A stretch of 64,000 bases of DNA, from positions 2,683,558 through 2,747,557 of the forward strand of contig NW_003101679.1 of assembly GCF_000003855.2 (NCBI RefSeq). The letters are read 5' to 3'. Both the position numbers and the translations under genes were made by a program. Positions 35,201 to 45,942 of the stretch are shown here, one piece after another (positions within the stretch are counted from its first letter, which is position 1; each line of letters opens with the position of its first letter). Origin of the DNA: Blastomyces gilchristii SLH14081. Lineage: Eukaryota > Ascomycota > Eurotiomycetes > Onygenales > Ajellomycetaceae. The notes below the pieces were generated by a model, which did no database searches, was not told where the DNA came from, and saw nothing but the letters and a program-made list of their open reading frames with translations.

Positions 35201-36205
35201 ATTCTCATTTTATCAAGGTTTGAAATACTTAGAAGACTTTTTCTTTGAAATATTTTCTTCAATACTTGTTAGAAGAATAGATATAATCAGCTTTACTCTA
35301 TTCTCAAGCCTTTTATTTGAGATATCTTGACTTTGATTTCAATAGAGCTTACTCTGTTTTTCAGATTTCAGCTGTTTTACTCTTTCTTCAACTGCTTTTC
35401 AATCAGCTTTTTCAAAGTTATACTGAATAGAGAGAAGAGGATTTTCACTTCTTTATTTTTCACTCAGTTCAATATCAAATTGAATGATCTCATAATCTGA
35501 TTCTGAGGTTTTATTTGAATCAATAAGTCAGTTTATAAGTCTTTTTTTAATTAGATTTTATGATATAAAAGTTAGATCTATAATAGCTTTCTGTTTCATA
35601 TCTTTTCTAAAGAATATTTGTTAATCAGACTTGTTAACTAAATCTATTAAATGTTTAAAAGTTCATTCAATTAGTTTATCTGCTCTTACTGCTCTTGTGC
35701 ACTCTGAGTTTCATCATGAATGATATGCATTGAAGTCTTCTGTAATTATAGAGTTTTTTAAGAGAGTTATATTCAAAAATTCTCTATCAATTATTCAGAT
35801 ATTGTTGTTTTCTTTCAATGACTTTTCATTATAGATATTTATAAGTTGAATAGTATTAAACTCATTCTCTTTATCTATAATATCATTCACTAGAATATCA
35901 GAGTCAGATATGATATTAAATCTCAAATTAAATTGATATCTTGATCTTTTTCTCTCATAGATCACTACTCTTGATTTTATCTCAGATTTTTCAGAAAGAA
36001 AGTAGTAATAACTTGAATAAGAAATGATATACTTTTGCTCAGTATTAAAGTTTGATTCTTGAAGAAGTACAAAGTCAACTTTTTATTCAAATGCAATCTG
36101 AAGATAAGAATAAATATAATTTGAGTTTGTATTCACATTATTTTGAATAAATGTGATTTTTGAAGAGTTTTTAAACTTTTTTTATTGTTTTTGTTGTATA
36201 TTTAT
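32255..36205 (-). pseudogene. LINE ORF2, copy L3, start codon lost
   Basis: Exactly 1317 codons, as in L1, with endonuclease on the right and RNase H plus zinc motif on the left. The start codon at 36203-36205 is ATA where the other copies have ATG, a G-to-A change. RT box reads YIDD at about 34095-34106, so both Asp survive. The terminal zinc motif is CSFCNTNENPEYIIIHC, with the His replaced by Tyr. Stops: TGA at Trp, TAA/TAG at Gln, as elsewhere. Not functional. Confidence 0.88.
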
Positions 36206-36234
36206 ACTAAGAGAGAGTAGAGATAGAGTAGAAT

Positions 36235-36654
36235 CTAATTTCTATCATTAGATAGTAGATTATAACTATTTTGAAAAGTAGGAATCTCAACTGCTTGTAT
36301 TATATCTAGTTTATTATCAGAGTCATTTCTCAATTCTCTAATCTTAACAGAAGTTTGAGAATTCAAATTCTGTTTACACTTAGCTGAAGAATTGAAGTTT
36401 GAAGGTCTAGATAGTTGAGAATTTCTTCTTTTTAAGCTTACAGTTATAGATTTACTAGCTTGACTTTTCTCTTCAGTTTTAGATTCACTTTGAGCTTCAT
36501 CTTTTCTTCAGTTCTTCTGAGTTCTTGAAGTAAATACACATTCTTTTGAGCTAGATGCATGTTTTTCTTTGCAATTGAAGCACTTAAGCAGAGTATATTA
36601 ACATATTTCACCTCTTTTTAAGCATGTTTCACATTTATGCTCACTAGTTTTGTG
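36235..36654 (-). pseudogene. LINE ORF1 3' part, copy L3
   Basis: Last 140 codons of ORF1: the Cys/His region (complement AETCLKRGEICxYTLLKC-like) and a basic, Ser-rich tail ending at the TAG complementary to 36235-36237. Truncated at the junction with SINE2. Confidence 0.82.
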
Positions 36655-37404
36655 ACTACGGGCGCTAGCCACCCGCAGGATGCATCTTAAGCTAATTACA
36701 TTTAACCCCCTATAATTAACCGACCACCGTGTCTGTCCTCTCAGGCCAGCCACTAATTTTCATGGGTGTTAGTTAGTGACTGCCACCACTCACTTGATAG
36801 TGTACACACTAAGCTTCCAGTTGCTGATCTCGGCCTCATTAGATGCTCATAGGCCTATCAATCAGCTGTCATGACCTTGCTCTGTGTTAGAAACTAATCA
36901 TAGGCTTGATGACTGCAGTTCTCTCTGTCAGTATTAGGGCTTAGCAGGGAGCTTGCAGGCTCTAGTCTATCACAGTGCCCTGCCTAGGGCCTAGATACAT
37001 GTCTAGACCTGCTAGTTAAGTGGTTTTCAAAATCATTCTCTGTATTTGAGGGGGAGCTAGGCTTCGATGACAGCCCTAGTTAGAGACTCACTTAAGTAGT
37101 GTATAATCACTATATTAGGCTTGACTCTATATTGTTAGAACCTTGACAGGTATACAGTAGAATAGTGAGACATTGACATCTCATATCAATTCTGATGAGT
37201 GTTTGCAGAATCTTACTTAACTAGTGACTTGACTTACAGTAGAGAGTTCTACCCTGTATCAAGTCTTACTAATTAGACTCAGTCTCTATTACATGAGGGC
37301 TTTCATGGGTAAGAAGTAGCAGATGTCAGTGATGGGATTTGAACTCACGCACCTCTAATGTGTGCGGCCTTGGTTACCAGTCTTACCAACTGGGCCACGC
37401 TGGC
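36655..37404 (-). mobile_element. SINE2: 750-bp tRNA-headed retrosequence
   Basis: Reading leftward it begins GCCAGCGTGGCCCAGTTGG, a tRNA 5' end with a perfect A box, followed about 50 bases later by a B box (GAGTTCAAATCCC). The seven bases at the 5' end pair with CACTGAC at the end of the 80-base tRNA-like region, with two C-A mismatches that a G-to-A change explains. The remaining 670 bases are unlike anything else in the window, CpG-poor but near normal GC, with no long open frame. It ends at 36655 with CTAGCGCCCGTAG fused to the LINE. It could be a long SINE or another Pol III transcript. Confidence 0.7.
37325..37404 (-). promoter_or_regulatory. tRNA-like Pol III promoter of SINE2
   Basis: A box TGGCCCAGTTGG (complement of 37386-37397) and B box GAGTTCAAATCCC (complement of 37334-37346). 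Acceptor-like stem between 37398-37404 and 37325-37331. The anticodon arm is not clear, so no amino-acid identity is assigned and it is unlikely to be a working tRNA. Confidence 0.75.
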
Positions 37405-37417
37405 AATGTTCTTATAA

Positions 37418-39497
37418 ATAGAGATATATTTTATCATCTTTATAAAGTAATTAATAATGACTAAAATTGAGTTATATTCTTTGACTCTTATCATCTTTAG
37501 CAGATTAACTATGAAATTCATTGATAGATTCTATTATAAGTTCTTTGAAACAGACAGTGATACTAACTCACTGTATTACTAATATTATAGAATCTTTATT
37601 CTTTAATAGATATTATAAGTCTTAATATACTTTTTAACATCTGCTCAGAGCTTGTTTTAAATATATTTATATTTTAGAAGCTCTTAAGTCTTCTCTAATC
37701 TGAAGTACTCAGTATAAAGATTATTATGATAAATTCTTAATAACTTCTGACACACTGCTCTGCTATAAGAAACAAAGACTGAATTATTTAGTAGTAGAAG
37801 TTCATATTTTTCTAGTTATTAGTAACTTAGTTTCTTAAGATTACTATCACACTCAGAATCTGTCTGTTCTAAGTTTAAATCAGATTCTTTCTTCTTCAAC
37901 TTCTGAATTTAAGTCACAGTAGAGACATCTCTCTACTATAACTTATCAATGAATTCTAAAAGCAGTTGAGATGAAAGATTGTAGATTATTTCATCTTTTA
38001 TTAATTCAATAATAGTAAGATATAATATAAGAAGCTTATAATCTTCAATATCAGTTCTCTACAGAGACTCAGGTTTTTTTTCATCTTCTATACTGAATTA
38101 TACAGCTGTCTTATTATTACTGTTTCTGAGCTTTAGAGAATCTTAACTCTCTGCAGTCAGCTTCTTCTGCAGTGATAATAGAGATTCTTTTATAAAATTT
38201 TTCTTCTTATTAACAATATTATAATTGTTCTGTTTAAACTGTGTATTAGCAGAGTTAAGTTAATCTGAACAGTATCAGATATAGAAATCATACTTTAAAA
38301 GCAGCTTCACTCAACTGACTTAATATTTCATCAAGCTCTTTGTTATCAAGAAGTAATGTAGATTTATATAATCAGTGAGAACTTATACTGAGTACTTACT
38401 ACTCTGAAGATAATGTCATCAGATCTTAAAGAATTTAACAATTACTAATATCTGTTGATTATAAGTATCATATCTTCTCTATGTGAGTGATAACTTCTTA
38501 AAGAAGAAGATCACTGATCTTCATTCACAGTATCTTATAGACTCTGTGAAAAAATCTTCTCTCACAGATATTTCATTATCTGTATTCTCAGAGATTCTTA
38601 TTCTCTGATTCTTTCAACATTGAAAGACCTTGAGTGTCAACTGTGAAAAGATTTCACAGATTTCATTTCTGAATATATCAGTCTCACACTAACTGAGTAA
38701 ATTGAGATTAAAGTGATTCAGTATTGTAGCATCTATAAAAGCTTATGTCAATTCTAGAAATGCTCTTACAATATCTTAAATAAGAATAAACAGTCTTATT
38801 TTTTTGTCTTTAACACTTCTCTTTAACAGATCTGTAAGAGAGGCAGTAATCTGTGAATATGTATAGATAAATTATCAATAGAAATTCATAAATTCTAGAA
38901 ATATCTGTATCTTATGATATGTCTGCAGTGTCAGTCAGTTCTCAATGACAGAGACTCAGCTTCTGTTCATTGAAATATCATTAATCTTAATAATATAATC
39001 TAAGACATCAATCTTCTGTATGTAGAACAAGTATTTCTCAGTGTTTATATAGAGTTAATACTGTCTCAAGTGACTTAACACTTCTTAAACATGAGTATCA
39101 TGTTCTTCTTCTGTTTTTAAGAAGATTAGAATGGTATTCAAGTATACTATACAAAAGACATTAACAAGACCTTACAGCATCTCATTTATATAGATTTAAA
39201 AGATAACTGAAGCATTACAAAGATTAAAAGATAAAACAAGATATTCAAAATTATTATACTTAGTATAAAAAGCTGTTTTTCAAACATCAGCTTCATTCAC
39301 TCTGATTCTATGATAGATATTATATATATCAATCTTCAAGAATATCTTTGCTTCAGATAATCAATTGATCATCTTATTCATTAACAGTAATGAACAGTAA
39401 TTCTTAATTATCATCTTATTAAGACCTCTATAGTCTACACAAAGACATAGTCTATCATTCTTCTTAAGTATAAATAGTATGAATATCTCTGCTGAAC
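37418..39497 (-). pseudogene. Gypsy-C RT (part), RNase H and integrase (N-terminal half)
   Basis: From right to left on the complement: LCVDYRGLNKMIIKN at about 39400-39440 (RT fingers), KIDIYNIYHRIRV, catalytic box YLNT at 39133-39144 (from YLDD), IFLEFMNFY, then RNase H-like and connector sequence, with SLLLDNKELDEILSQLSEAA-type text at about 38290-38350. The integrase core is NLSMNFIVNLLKMIRVKEYN, then ILVIINYFIKMIKYIS (37420-37540). Interrupted on the right by SINE1 and on the left by the LINE composite. Many stops. Confidence 0.83.
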
Positions 39498-39511
39498 TCT
39501 TCAATGAGTAT

Positions 39512-39883
39512 GCCTCAGTGACTGAATGGTTAATGCGGCCACCTGGTAGCGCCTTGGCGTGAGAAACCAAGGCGTGTGGGCTTGAAACCCGCAGGGGATA
39601 CATTAAATCCAGAACTCAAGCACCTCAGGGTTTTAATAAATATAAAGGTGTATAAATCACTTCAACAAATCACTCTATGTTTCTGAAATGAGAAGTTATT
39701 ATCACATGTATTTAATTGTCACTTCTTTATATTTTCTATGTTCTTGTTATCTTAGCATGATCTCAACACCTGTATTTCCTCCTTTATAATCAACACTTGG
39801 CCTGTATTTAACATCATGCAAGGACTCATCATAAGCTCCGCTTGCATATAAGTATAATGAAAGAATAATGATAATAATAATAA
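39512..39883 (+). mobile_element. SINE1, complete copy with 14-bp TSD
   Basis: 372 bases flanked by TCTTCAATGAGTAT at 39498-39511 and 39884-39897. The tRNA-related head is about 88 bases with A and B boxes. The body contains ATGCAAG (39816-39822) and CTTGCAT (39841-39847), which can form a 7-bp stem with an 18-base loop. The 3' tail is AAGAATAATGATAATAATAA-like. The spacing between the boxes (about 50 bases, with a GCCTTGG...CCAAGGC stem) suggests a tRNA with a long variable arm (Ser/Leu class). No coding capacity; it inserted in gypsy-C RT. Confidence 0.9.
39519..39589 (+). promoter_or_regulatory. SINE1 Pol III A and B boxes
   Basis: A box TGACTGAATGG (39519-39529; canonical TGGCNNAGTGG with G-to-A changes) and B box GGCTTGAAACC (39579-39589; canonical GGTTCGANNCC). 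Confidence 0.78.
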
Positions 39884-39897
39884 TCTTCAATGAGTAT

Positions 39898-41580
39898 ATT
39901 CAGTGTTTTAATTATACTTGCTCAAGATATTTACACAGAATATTCAATTTCTTTACTGATCAGTTATATAGAGATCTGTACAGAACTGTTAGATCATCTT
40001 CAAGACAGATCTTATATTATATTTTAATGTCAGAAAACTTTACTACTTCTCTTTTCAAAAAGATATTCTTATAATTTATAAAGAGATATTATATTCATTC
40101 ATCTTTAATAATAGATACTGCTGCTAATCTTATAGTAAGAATAATAACTTCTTCATCTGTTCTCAAGTTCTCTGCTACACAGTGTATTAACTTTATCTTT
40201 TTCTTAAGGTTCTTCTGATGAAACCTTTCAGATTTCTCTATCACTGTCTCTTCATTAGTGAGATGATACTGTCACATCTGAGTGACTCAGTTAATGAGAG
40301 AATTGTTTTCTCTTAATTACAGAAGATCTAGAAAAATATTCTCATCTATAATATTAGCAGTATGAAGAAGCAGACTGCTCTTCTTAAAAGATTTCTTCTA
40401 AGTCTGTGATTACATACTTCACTTGATTTATGCTAAAGCAGTGATATTTTATTTCATCAGTAAATTTCATATAATCTCATAGATCTATCTTGTTTCAATT
40501 CTTCATTAAAGAAAAGAAATAGAATATGAAGTTAATATTTATCTCAGAGCAAAGTAGGTATCTCACTGATATCTTCTTATTCAGAGTATTCATTATAATT
40601 ATGATATGAACTTAGAGATATAAGAATTATTAATTCTTTATTTCTTTCTCTTCTTTATCTTCTATAAATACATTTGTTAGAAGAGAAGTTAACTTTAAGA
40701 AGATATCTTCTCAGTTTCTTTTCTTCTTCAGTTTCTTATAATTACTAGTGTAGTGGTCATCAGCTTCACAGTTAAAATAGAGATCTTTATCAAATCTTTT
40801 TTAATATTTCTTCACAGTGAGTAAAGAATTAAAATACTTGAAATTCTTCTTTACATCATTTACACTGAAGTTGTCACAGTGTTATTTAGAGCTCATGATT
40901 GATTACTTAGAAGAGATCTTATTAGTCTTTTTCTCAGAGTATTACTTCTTCAAATAGATTCAGAAAACTAAGTTAACAAGCTCAGTGTAATTAATTAATG
41001 AACTCTGATACTATGATATTATTATTTACATCTTATGAGTCAGTTTTGTAAGATAAAGCTGTATCTTTAATTGATTCAAATTATCAGTCAATTTCTCTCA
41101 ATATTCTTCAAATGTTGTATTGAAATCAGAAGAATTCTTATTATCTCATTAATATAATAAGTTGAACTGTTATACTGCTGTAAAGCTACAGTTACAGTGA
41201 TCTTTAATCTGATTCAGTAGAAAGACTTTGAATTCTTCTCAAGTTATAACAGTATTGATACACTCAAGCTCTCTCTTCTTAATGACTCAAGTAGTCACAG
41301 AGATATCTTCAAGAAGATTAGCAGTGTATATTACTTATATCTCATGAGTATTAAACTAACTCAGATTAAGACAGAATTTCTGTTCAAGAATGCAGATAAA
41401 GTTGTGGAATTCAGATAATATATTTCTCTTATAATTTAAAGAATCTTCAATCTTAATCTCTCTATCTCTATAATAAATATAGAAGTGTAGAGGCTGCAGT
41501 GAATCAGTGATAACAGAGCAGTTAAATTGCTCATATTAAACTATACAGTGAGTTCAGAAATTTCAGATTTCTGCTAAGAT
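39898..41580 (-). pseudogene. Gypsy-C gag, protease and start of RT
   Basis: Complement contains a zinc-knuckle relic at about 40738-40779: YFNCEADDHYTSNY, in which the first and last Cys of CX2CX4HX4C are both Tyr (TGY to TAY). To its left lies the expected protease region, too damaged to place the active site, and the RT N-terminus up to the SINE1 insertion. To its right is gag, without a clear start. Confidence 0.68.
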
Positions 41581-41593
41581 AGAGATATATATA

Positions 41594-42095
41594 GACTGGC
41601 CGCCGGGATTATAAATTTCACATTTGGTCTCATTTGGTCTGATCTCATACATTTCTTGGCGTGAATCCCGCTGGGACTAGTCATTAAAAAAACATGCAAA
41701 GTGACTATATATCAAATCTCAAAATGGAACCATGACTTGAAAAAAATGAGAAAGTGATTCCATTTGATCTCATTTAGTCTTATTCTTGAGATAAAGTTAC
41801 TATTTTTAGATATTTTAACATTTTTTTTAGACTATTTTTAATTTTTTAAAAAGTAACACTTTTTGATAATGCTCAAATGAGATTTAAAGTCATTTAAAGC
41901 AATAAAAATAATTTAAATTGAGAAGTAGAAATCATGATCTCATTTGAAAAATGTGATAAGAGTAGACAGTAAGTCTCACTAAGACAGTATGAGACTACTA
42001 TCTAATGTTAAAACTGTGTAATAGGATCAGTCGAATTGGTAATGAGACTATCAAAAATTCTGGTTCTGGTCTCAGACACGGTCACACGGTCAGTC
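41594..42095 (+). mobile_element. MITE, complete 502-bp copy in gypsy-C
   Basis: TA at 41592-41593 and 42096-42097. It begins GACTGGCCGCCGGG and ends GTCACACGGTCAGTC. Nearly as well preserved as 25972-26473 and in opposite orientation. It lies between gag and the 5' LTR of gypsy-C. Confidence 0.9.
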
Positions 42096-42097
42096 TA

Positions 42098-42240
42098 GAT
42101 ATACACACTCTAGAGAATGATGTGAAGTTTCTCTCAGAGAGTGAGGTCAGATCAGTCTCAGCACAGATATATAAAATCATATTAATCTGTTAATAGAGCC
42201 TAACTGATTCAAACTTATAATCAGATTAAGTGATTTGAAT
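42098..42240 (-). other. Gypsy-C 5' leader
   Basis: Sequence between the MITE and the 5' LTR. On the complement the first bases after the LTR are ATTCAAATCACTTAATCTG, where the primer-binding site should be; I cannot match it to a specific tRNA. Confidence 0.5.
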
Positions 42241-42782
42241 TGTAATATAACAGAATCAAAGCAGTGATTAATTAGTAATAATGTATAGATAGTTATCTGA
42301 GAAGCTATATAAGTGAGCTTAACTATCTAACTTGAATAGTGAGCTTGTGAAGTACAGAGTTATTGCAAGAATATCATAGATATAGTACTTTGTATGCTAA
42401 GAAGATTGTATAAGAAATATAGTAACTCTTATATATATTATCAGTAGAAAAAAATGAATTACTGACTTCTTTAATGAGAAGTCCGCATCTAGTGATTCTA
42501 TATAGATAATGAGTGAATACCTCTCTTCTATTCTATGAGTAAGAATACCTGAAGTGATACCTCAGCAGCATCTCACTGCTATGAAAGAGTAATCTGCTAA
42601 TCTTATATAGAAGTGAGGTTTTTTATATTCATCAATCAGATCTTTCTATATTACATCTGAATGATATCATAGAGTGGTTAGAAACCGGTTCAAATAGCTG
42701 CGGGATGAATGAAATTATTCACAGAGAAGCGATGAGCCGTGTGGAACCGCAACGGGGCCTGAACGCGGTCAGAGGCGTGACA
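42241..42782 (-). repeat. Gypsy-C 5' LTR
   Basis: 542 bases, TGTAATATAACAG to GGCGTGACA. The outer 110 bases (from about 42670) are rich in CpG and GGCC-type sites, the rest is mutated; the boundary is abrupt. Confidence 0.92.
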
Positions 42783-42801
42783 AGTATCAAGACAGTAGTT
42801 G

Positions 42802-43551
42802 TGTAAGAATATGTGTTCGCAGGCGATTATTCAGATGTTTACAGCTTGGTGTGATATGTACTGATACCTACTAGAAGTATTCACAGTAGAAAGATAAAAC
42901 ATAGAGATTAAATATATAATAGTATTCAAGCTGAGTTATGAATAGTATTCAAAAACTTCAGTCTATATAGTTAAGTATAGTCAAGGTCTGCTAACTCTAT
43001 TAATTATATAAGAGATAGAAATAGAGATAAAGAATCTGTAAGAAGTGAGATTTCTTATATATCTCTTTCTCTTCAAGACTTCATCTGTGAAGTCTTTCAC
43101 TAAGTGATTTTATAGAATCAGACTCAGTACTATAATGATACTTACTAAAAACTCTTCATGTGTATAAAAAATCTCAGTGAGAAAAAATCTCTCATTACTA
43201 TAAAGAGAAAAGAGTGTCACTTAGTTTCTTATTTTATAGAATTCTTTATAATCTGCAGATCTTTCTCTAACTATTATATAGATTTATCTTACATCTTTTA
43301 TACAGAAGAGTTTTAGTTAACTCTTAATTATTTCTGTAAGATTTGTATATAATTAGTACATAGATTCATCTTATATCTTTCAATCTAAAGAGTTTCAGTT
43401 AATCTTTAATTATTTTTTCATGAGATTTTTATATAACTATTATACAGATTTATTTCACCAATGAATCACTTTCTATAAGGTTATTCTTATTGAAGAGAAG
43501 TATTTATAAGTTAATCTTTCACTCATTCTTATGAATTATCATTTCTTGACA
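42802..43551 (-). repeat. Gypsy-B 3' LTR
   Basis: About 750 bases beginning TGTAAGAATA and ending TTCTTGACA. It matches 57339-58005. It includes a duplicated block of about 85 bases (CAGTTAATCTTTAATTATT type, about 43250-43440) present once in the other copy, which explains the length difference. Confidence 0.82.
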
Positions 43552-44980
43552 CTGTAGAGTTATAGAAAATTTTTCATTCTTTGATTAACTCTATAGAATT
43601 ATAGAATTAAGATATCTGTAGTCTGTAATCACTCTTTATAATTCTATAGAAAGATTCAGATCTGTGATTTATAATTATTCTTCATTTACTAGAGTGATAT
43701 GACTATTTTACAGAATTACTTATAGTATAAATACATCTCTCTATAGTAGTATAAATATCTCAGATCTATTTACAGAATCTTCTCTTTTTTTCTCTTTTTC
43801 TATAACAGCTTTTATTCTTATAAACTATGAGTATTCTTATTTATTTATAAAGTGTTTTCACTCAGATAATAGAGAGAGAGTGTTTCTAACAATATTTATA
43901 TATTAATTTAAGAATTTCTCAAGAATAAAAGTTTTTTCAATTTCAATATCTTTATAAACAATGTCTGATTATTACTGAGCTTCTTATAAGTATTCTTATA
44001 ACATCTCTGATTACTTTCTACTGACTGATGATATAGAGATATTATTATTCATAACAGTTTCTTCATCTCTCTCAGCTTTATCACTGAACTCAATCTTTAA
44101 ATCAGTAATTAACTCTGTATCTCTCTCAGATTAGTCTCTGACTCTTAGTAGTATAATTCTGCTCTTTACTGTAAGTCTTCTTATAAGTAATTTCTTACAG
44201 ATTTTAGCTGACAGTTTCTATAAAGCTTCTGATACTGTCAGTGATTTCAGCAGTCTTACAGATCTATAATCACTCTCTTTCTACTCACACAATCTCTGAT
44301 CAGATATATGTAAATATATCTAGATTTTCTATCAACAGTTGTCACACTGCAGTACATTTCTGCAATTCTGATATTAATAGAAGATGAGTCTCTAAGTATC
44401 TATAAAATTCAAATAATCAAGAGAATACAAATGCTATGAATTTGTGATCAGAGTTAATCTGAGCAGATGAGCTCTCTCTTTACATTGTAATAATTTTCCA
44501 GCTGAATACTTCAGCACAACTGAAAGAGTGAACACAGCTTTATAAAAAGTATCTAGTTATATATACAGATAGTCAGCTCTCAAGATTCTGCTACAACTAT
44601 ATATACTCTGATATCCGACTTTCTTGAAGTCTGTGTATTATCAGTGATCTTCAGATCAAATATAATAATTATCTGTACTACAGATATAATGCTCTCTGCT
44701 TCTTTAAAGAGAAGAATGAATAGTTACAGAGAAATTGAGTGTTATAGATAATAAGAATATAAGTGTGAGTTTTCTTTGTTTTTTCTTTATTAATTACTAA
44801 ATTATGTTCATAGTCCGATCTTTGTTTTTCTTTATTTTTTTATTTTTTTTTAGCTTCATGATAATATGATTTCTTCTTCTCTTGATATACACTGCAGACT
44901 GTTCATTTCAGTACAAACTTATCATCTTTATAGACTAGAGTTTATGAATAACAGTGTTAATATCTTTGTTATAATCAGGT
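43552..44980 (-). other. Gypsy-B spacer between chromodomain and LTR
   Basis: 1.4 kb without a recognised domain. On the - strand near 44150-44020 a short frame reads ERDTELITDLKIEFSDKAER, acidic and open for about 35 codons. Two T-rich stretches lie near 44770-44850. Like gypsy-C, this element has an unusually long region here. Confidence 0.5.
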
Positions 44981-45672
44981 TCTTAGTGAAGACTGTATTA
45001 TTCTGACTTATCAGAATTTATTACATGAAAGTTATATCTTAGCTTTCATAGATATGTTATCTATCTGAATAATTCTTAAGTAAACTCATTTATCTTATCA
45101 GAATACTCTTATCACTGAACCTTGAATCAGAGCTTATAATCTCACTTCTCTGAGTAAATAATTTCTTTAATCTGATATTCTGTTTTACTCTCTAGTACTT
45201 TATAAACAGAGTAATAAGTTACAGAATTCTCTTCTGAGAATTTCTTATATTCATAGAGTAAAGAGATATGAAAAACATTATATATCTATAAATTAGATAA
45301 CAGTTTTAATCTATAGAACTATAAGCTAACTTTCTTCACAATCTTATAAGACTCTATCTATAAGAGATTCAGTTTCTTACTAGATCTATATAAAATAATA
45401 TTTTTCAGACTCAGTCAGACTCTATCATCTTTCTTAAAACTGTTTATAATATACTGAGAGTCATAGTATCTCTTCTAATACTCTTGAGTCTTTCTCAAGA
45501 ATTTAGAGGCTTTCTTCTGAATATTCTGAATTCTCTTAGCATGTTCATGAGTATTATCACACTCTTAGTATACTCACACAGATTAATCAAGATTATCTGC
45601 TGATAAGTCTCAGTGAGCATCTTGAAGAGAGTTTTACTCATACTAGCATGTTTTAAGTTGTTATATATGAAC
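44981..45672 (-). pseudogene. Gypsy-B integrase C-terminus and chromodomain
   Basis: Complement from the right: QFIYNNLKHASMSKTLF, then AKRIQNIQKKASKFLRKTQE, then SLKNIILYRSSKKLN and YKIVKKVSL, ending in IYNVFHISLL. The chromodomain is at about 45000-45210 (EYQIEEIIYSEK, INEFTxELFR). Stops and at least one frameshift. Related to but distinct from gypsy-A and gypsy-C. Confidence 0.83.
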
Positions 45673-45942
45673 TGTAGCGGGCTACGCCCGATTGATAGAT
45701 CATTTCATTACACTTCATAGATTCCTGCTGAAAGCTCCGATTCTTGGTCACTCATTCTCGGCTGAAGAACTCATGAAGTTTCTATTCTTTCACTCTGAAG
45801 CTTTATCTTATATGTGTATAAATATTCGCTCTGATCACTGATTCTTGCACTTTCTCTTTTATTTTCCTTTTCTAACATTTTCCACTTTTGTTAGAGAAGA
45901 TCTATATATTAATATCAATCTATTCAGTGTAGGCCTCTTTCA
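45673..45942 (+). repeat. Gypsy-A 5' LTR
   Basis: 270 bases from TGTAGCGGGCTACGCC to GGCCTCTTTCA. The short form, with one copy of the CTCTGAAGCTT block. Moderately mutated, with CpG retained at both ends. Confidence 0.87.

Larger units (their letters stand above)
31877..36654 (-). mobile_element. LINE copy L3, 5'-truncated within ORF1
   Basis: AAT tail at the left (31877-31900), 3' UTR, complete-length ORF2 and the last 420 bases of ORF1. It breaks off at 36654 in the zinc-knuckle region (complement CACAAAACTAGTGAGC) and joins foreign sequence. Close to L1 in sequence. Confidence 0.9.
31877..37404 (-). mobile_element. Composite insertion: LINE L3 fused to tRNA-headed SINE2
   Basis: One 13-bp target duplication (AATATTCTTATAA at 31864-31876, AATGTTCTTATAA at 37405-37417, a single transition apart) encloses a 5'-truncated LINE and a 750-bp segment that starts with a tRNA-like head exactly at the duplication. 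The integrase reading KMIKYISIYKN continues as IKASEITDLF once the insert and one duplication copy are removed. Template switching during LINE reverse transcription explains all of this. Confidence 0.85.
28519..42782 (-). mobile_element. Gypsy-C, complete Ty3/gypsy element carrying three later insertions
   Basis: LTRs at 28519-29061 and 42241-42782; the 5-bp duplication AGTAT at 28514-28518 and 42783-42787 proves a single insertion. Reading from right to left: gag, protease, RT, RNase H, integrase, chromodomain, long spacer, 3' LTR. Inserted later: MITE (41594-42095), SINE1 (39512-39883) and the LINE L3 + SINE2 composite (31877-37404). Removing these leaves about 7.8 kb, a normal size for a chromovirus. 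Target was a gypsy-A copy. Confidence 0.92.
42802..45672 (-). mobile_element. Gypsy-B, 3' half, interrupted by gypsy-A
   Basis: 3' LTR (42802-43551), long spacer, chromodomain and integrase C-terminus, all on the - strand. It inserted into the gypsy-A fragment beside gypsy-C, next to AGTTG (42797-42801). The integrase reading is cut at 45672 by the LTR of another gypsy-A. The 5' half is not seen in the window. Confidence 0.85.

Noticed and set aside
37325..37404. A functional tRNA gene
   Set aside because: The A and B boxes are good but the anticodon arm does not fold convincingly, the acceptor stem has two mismatches, and the sequence continues into a 670-base body at a retroinsertion site.
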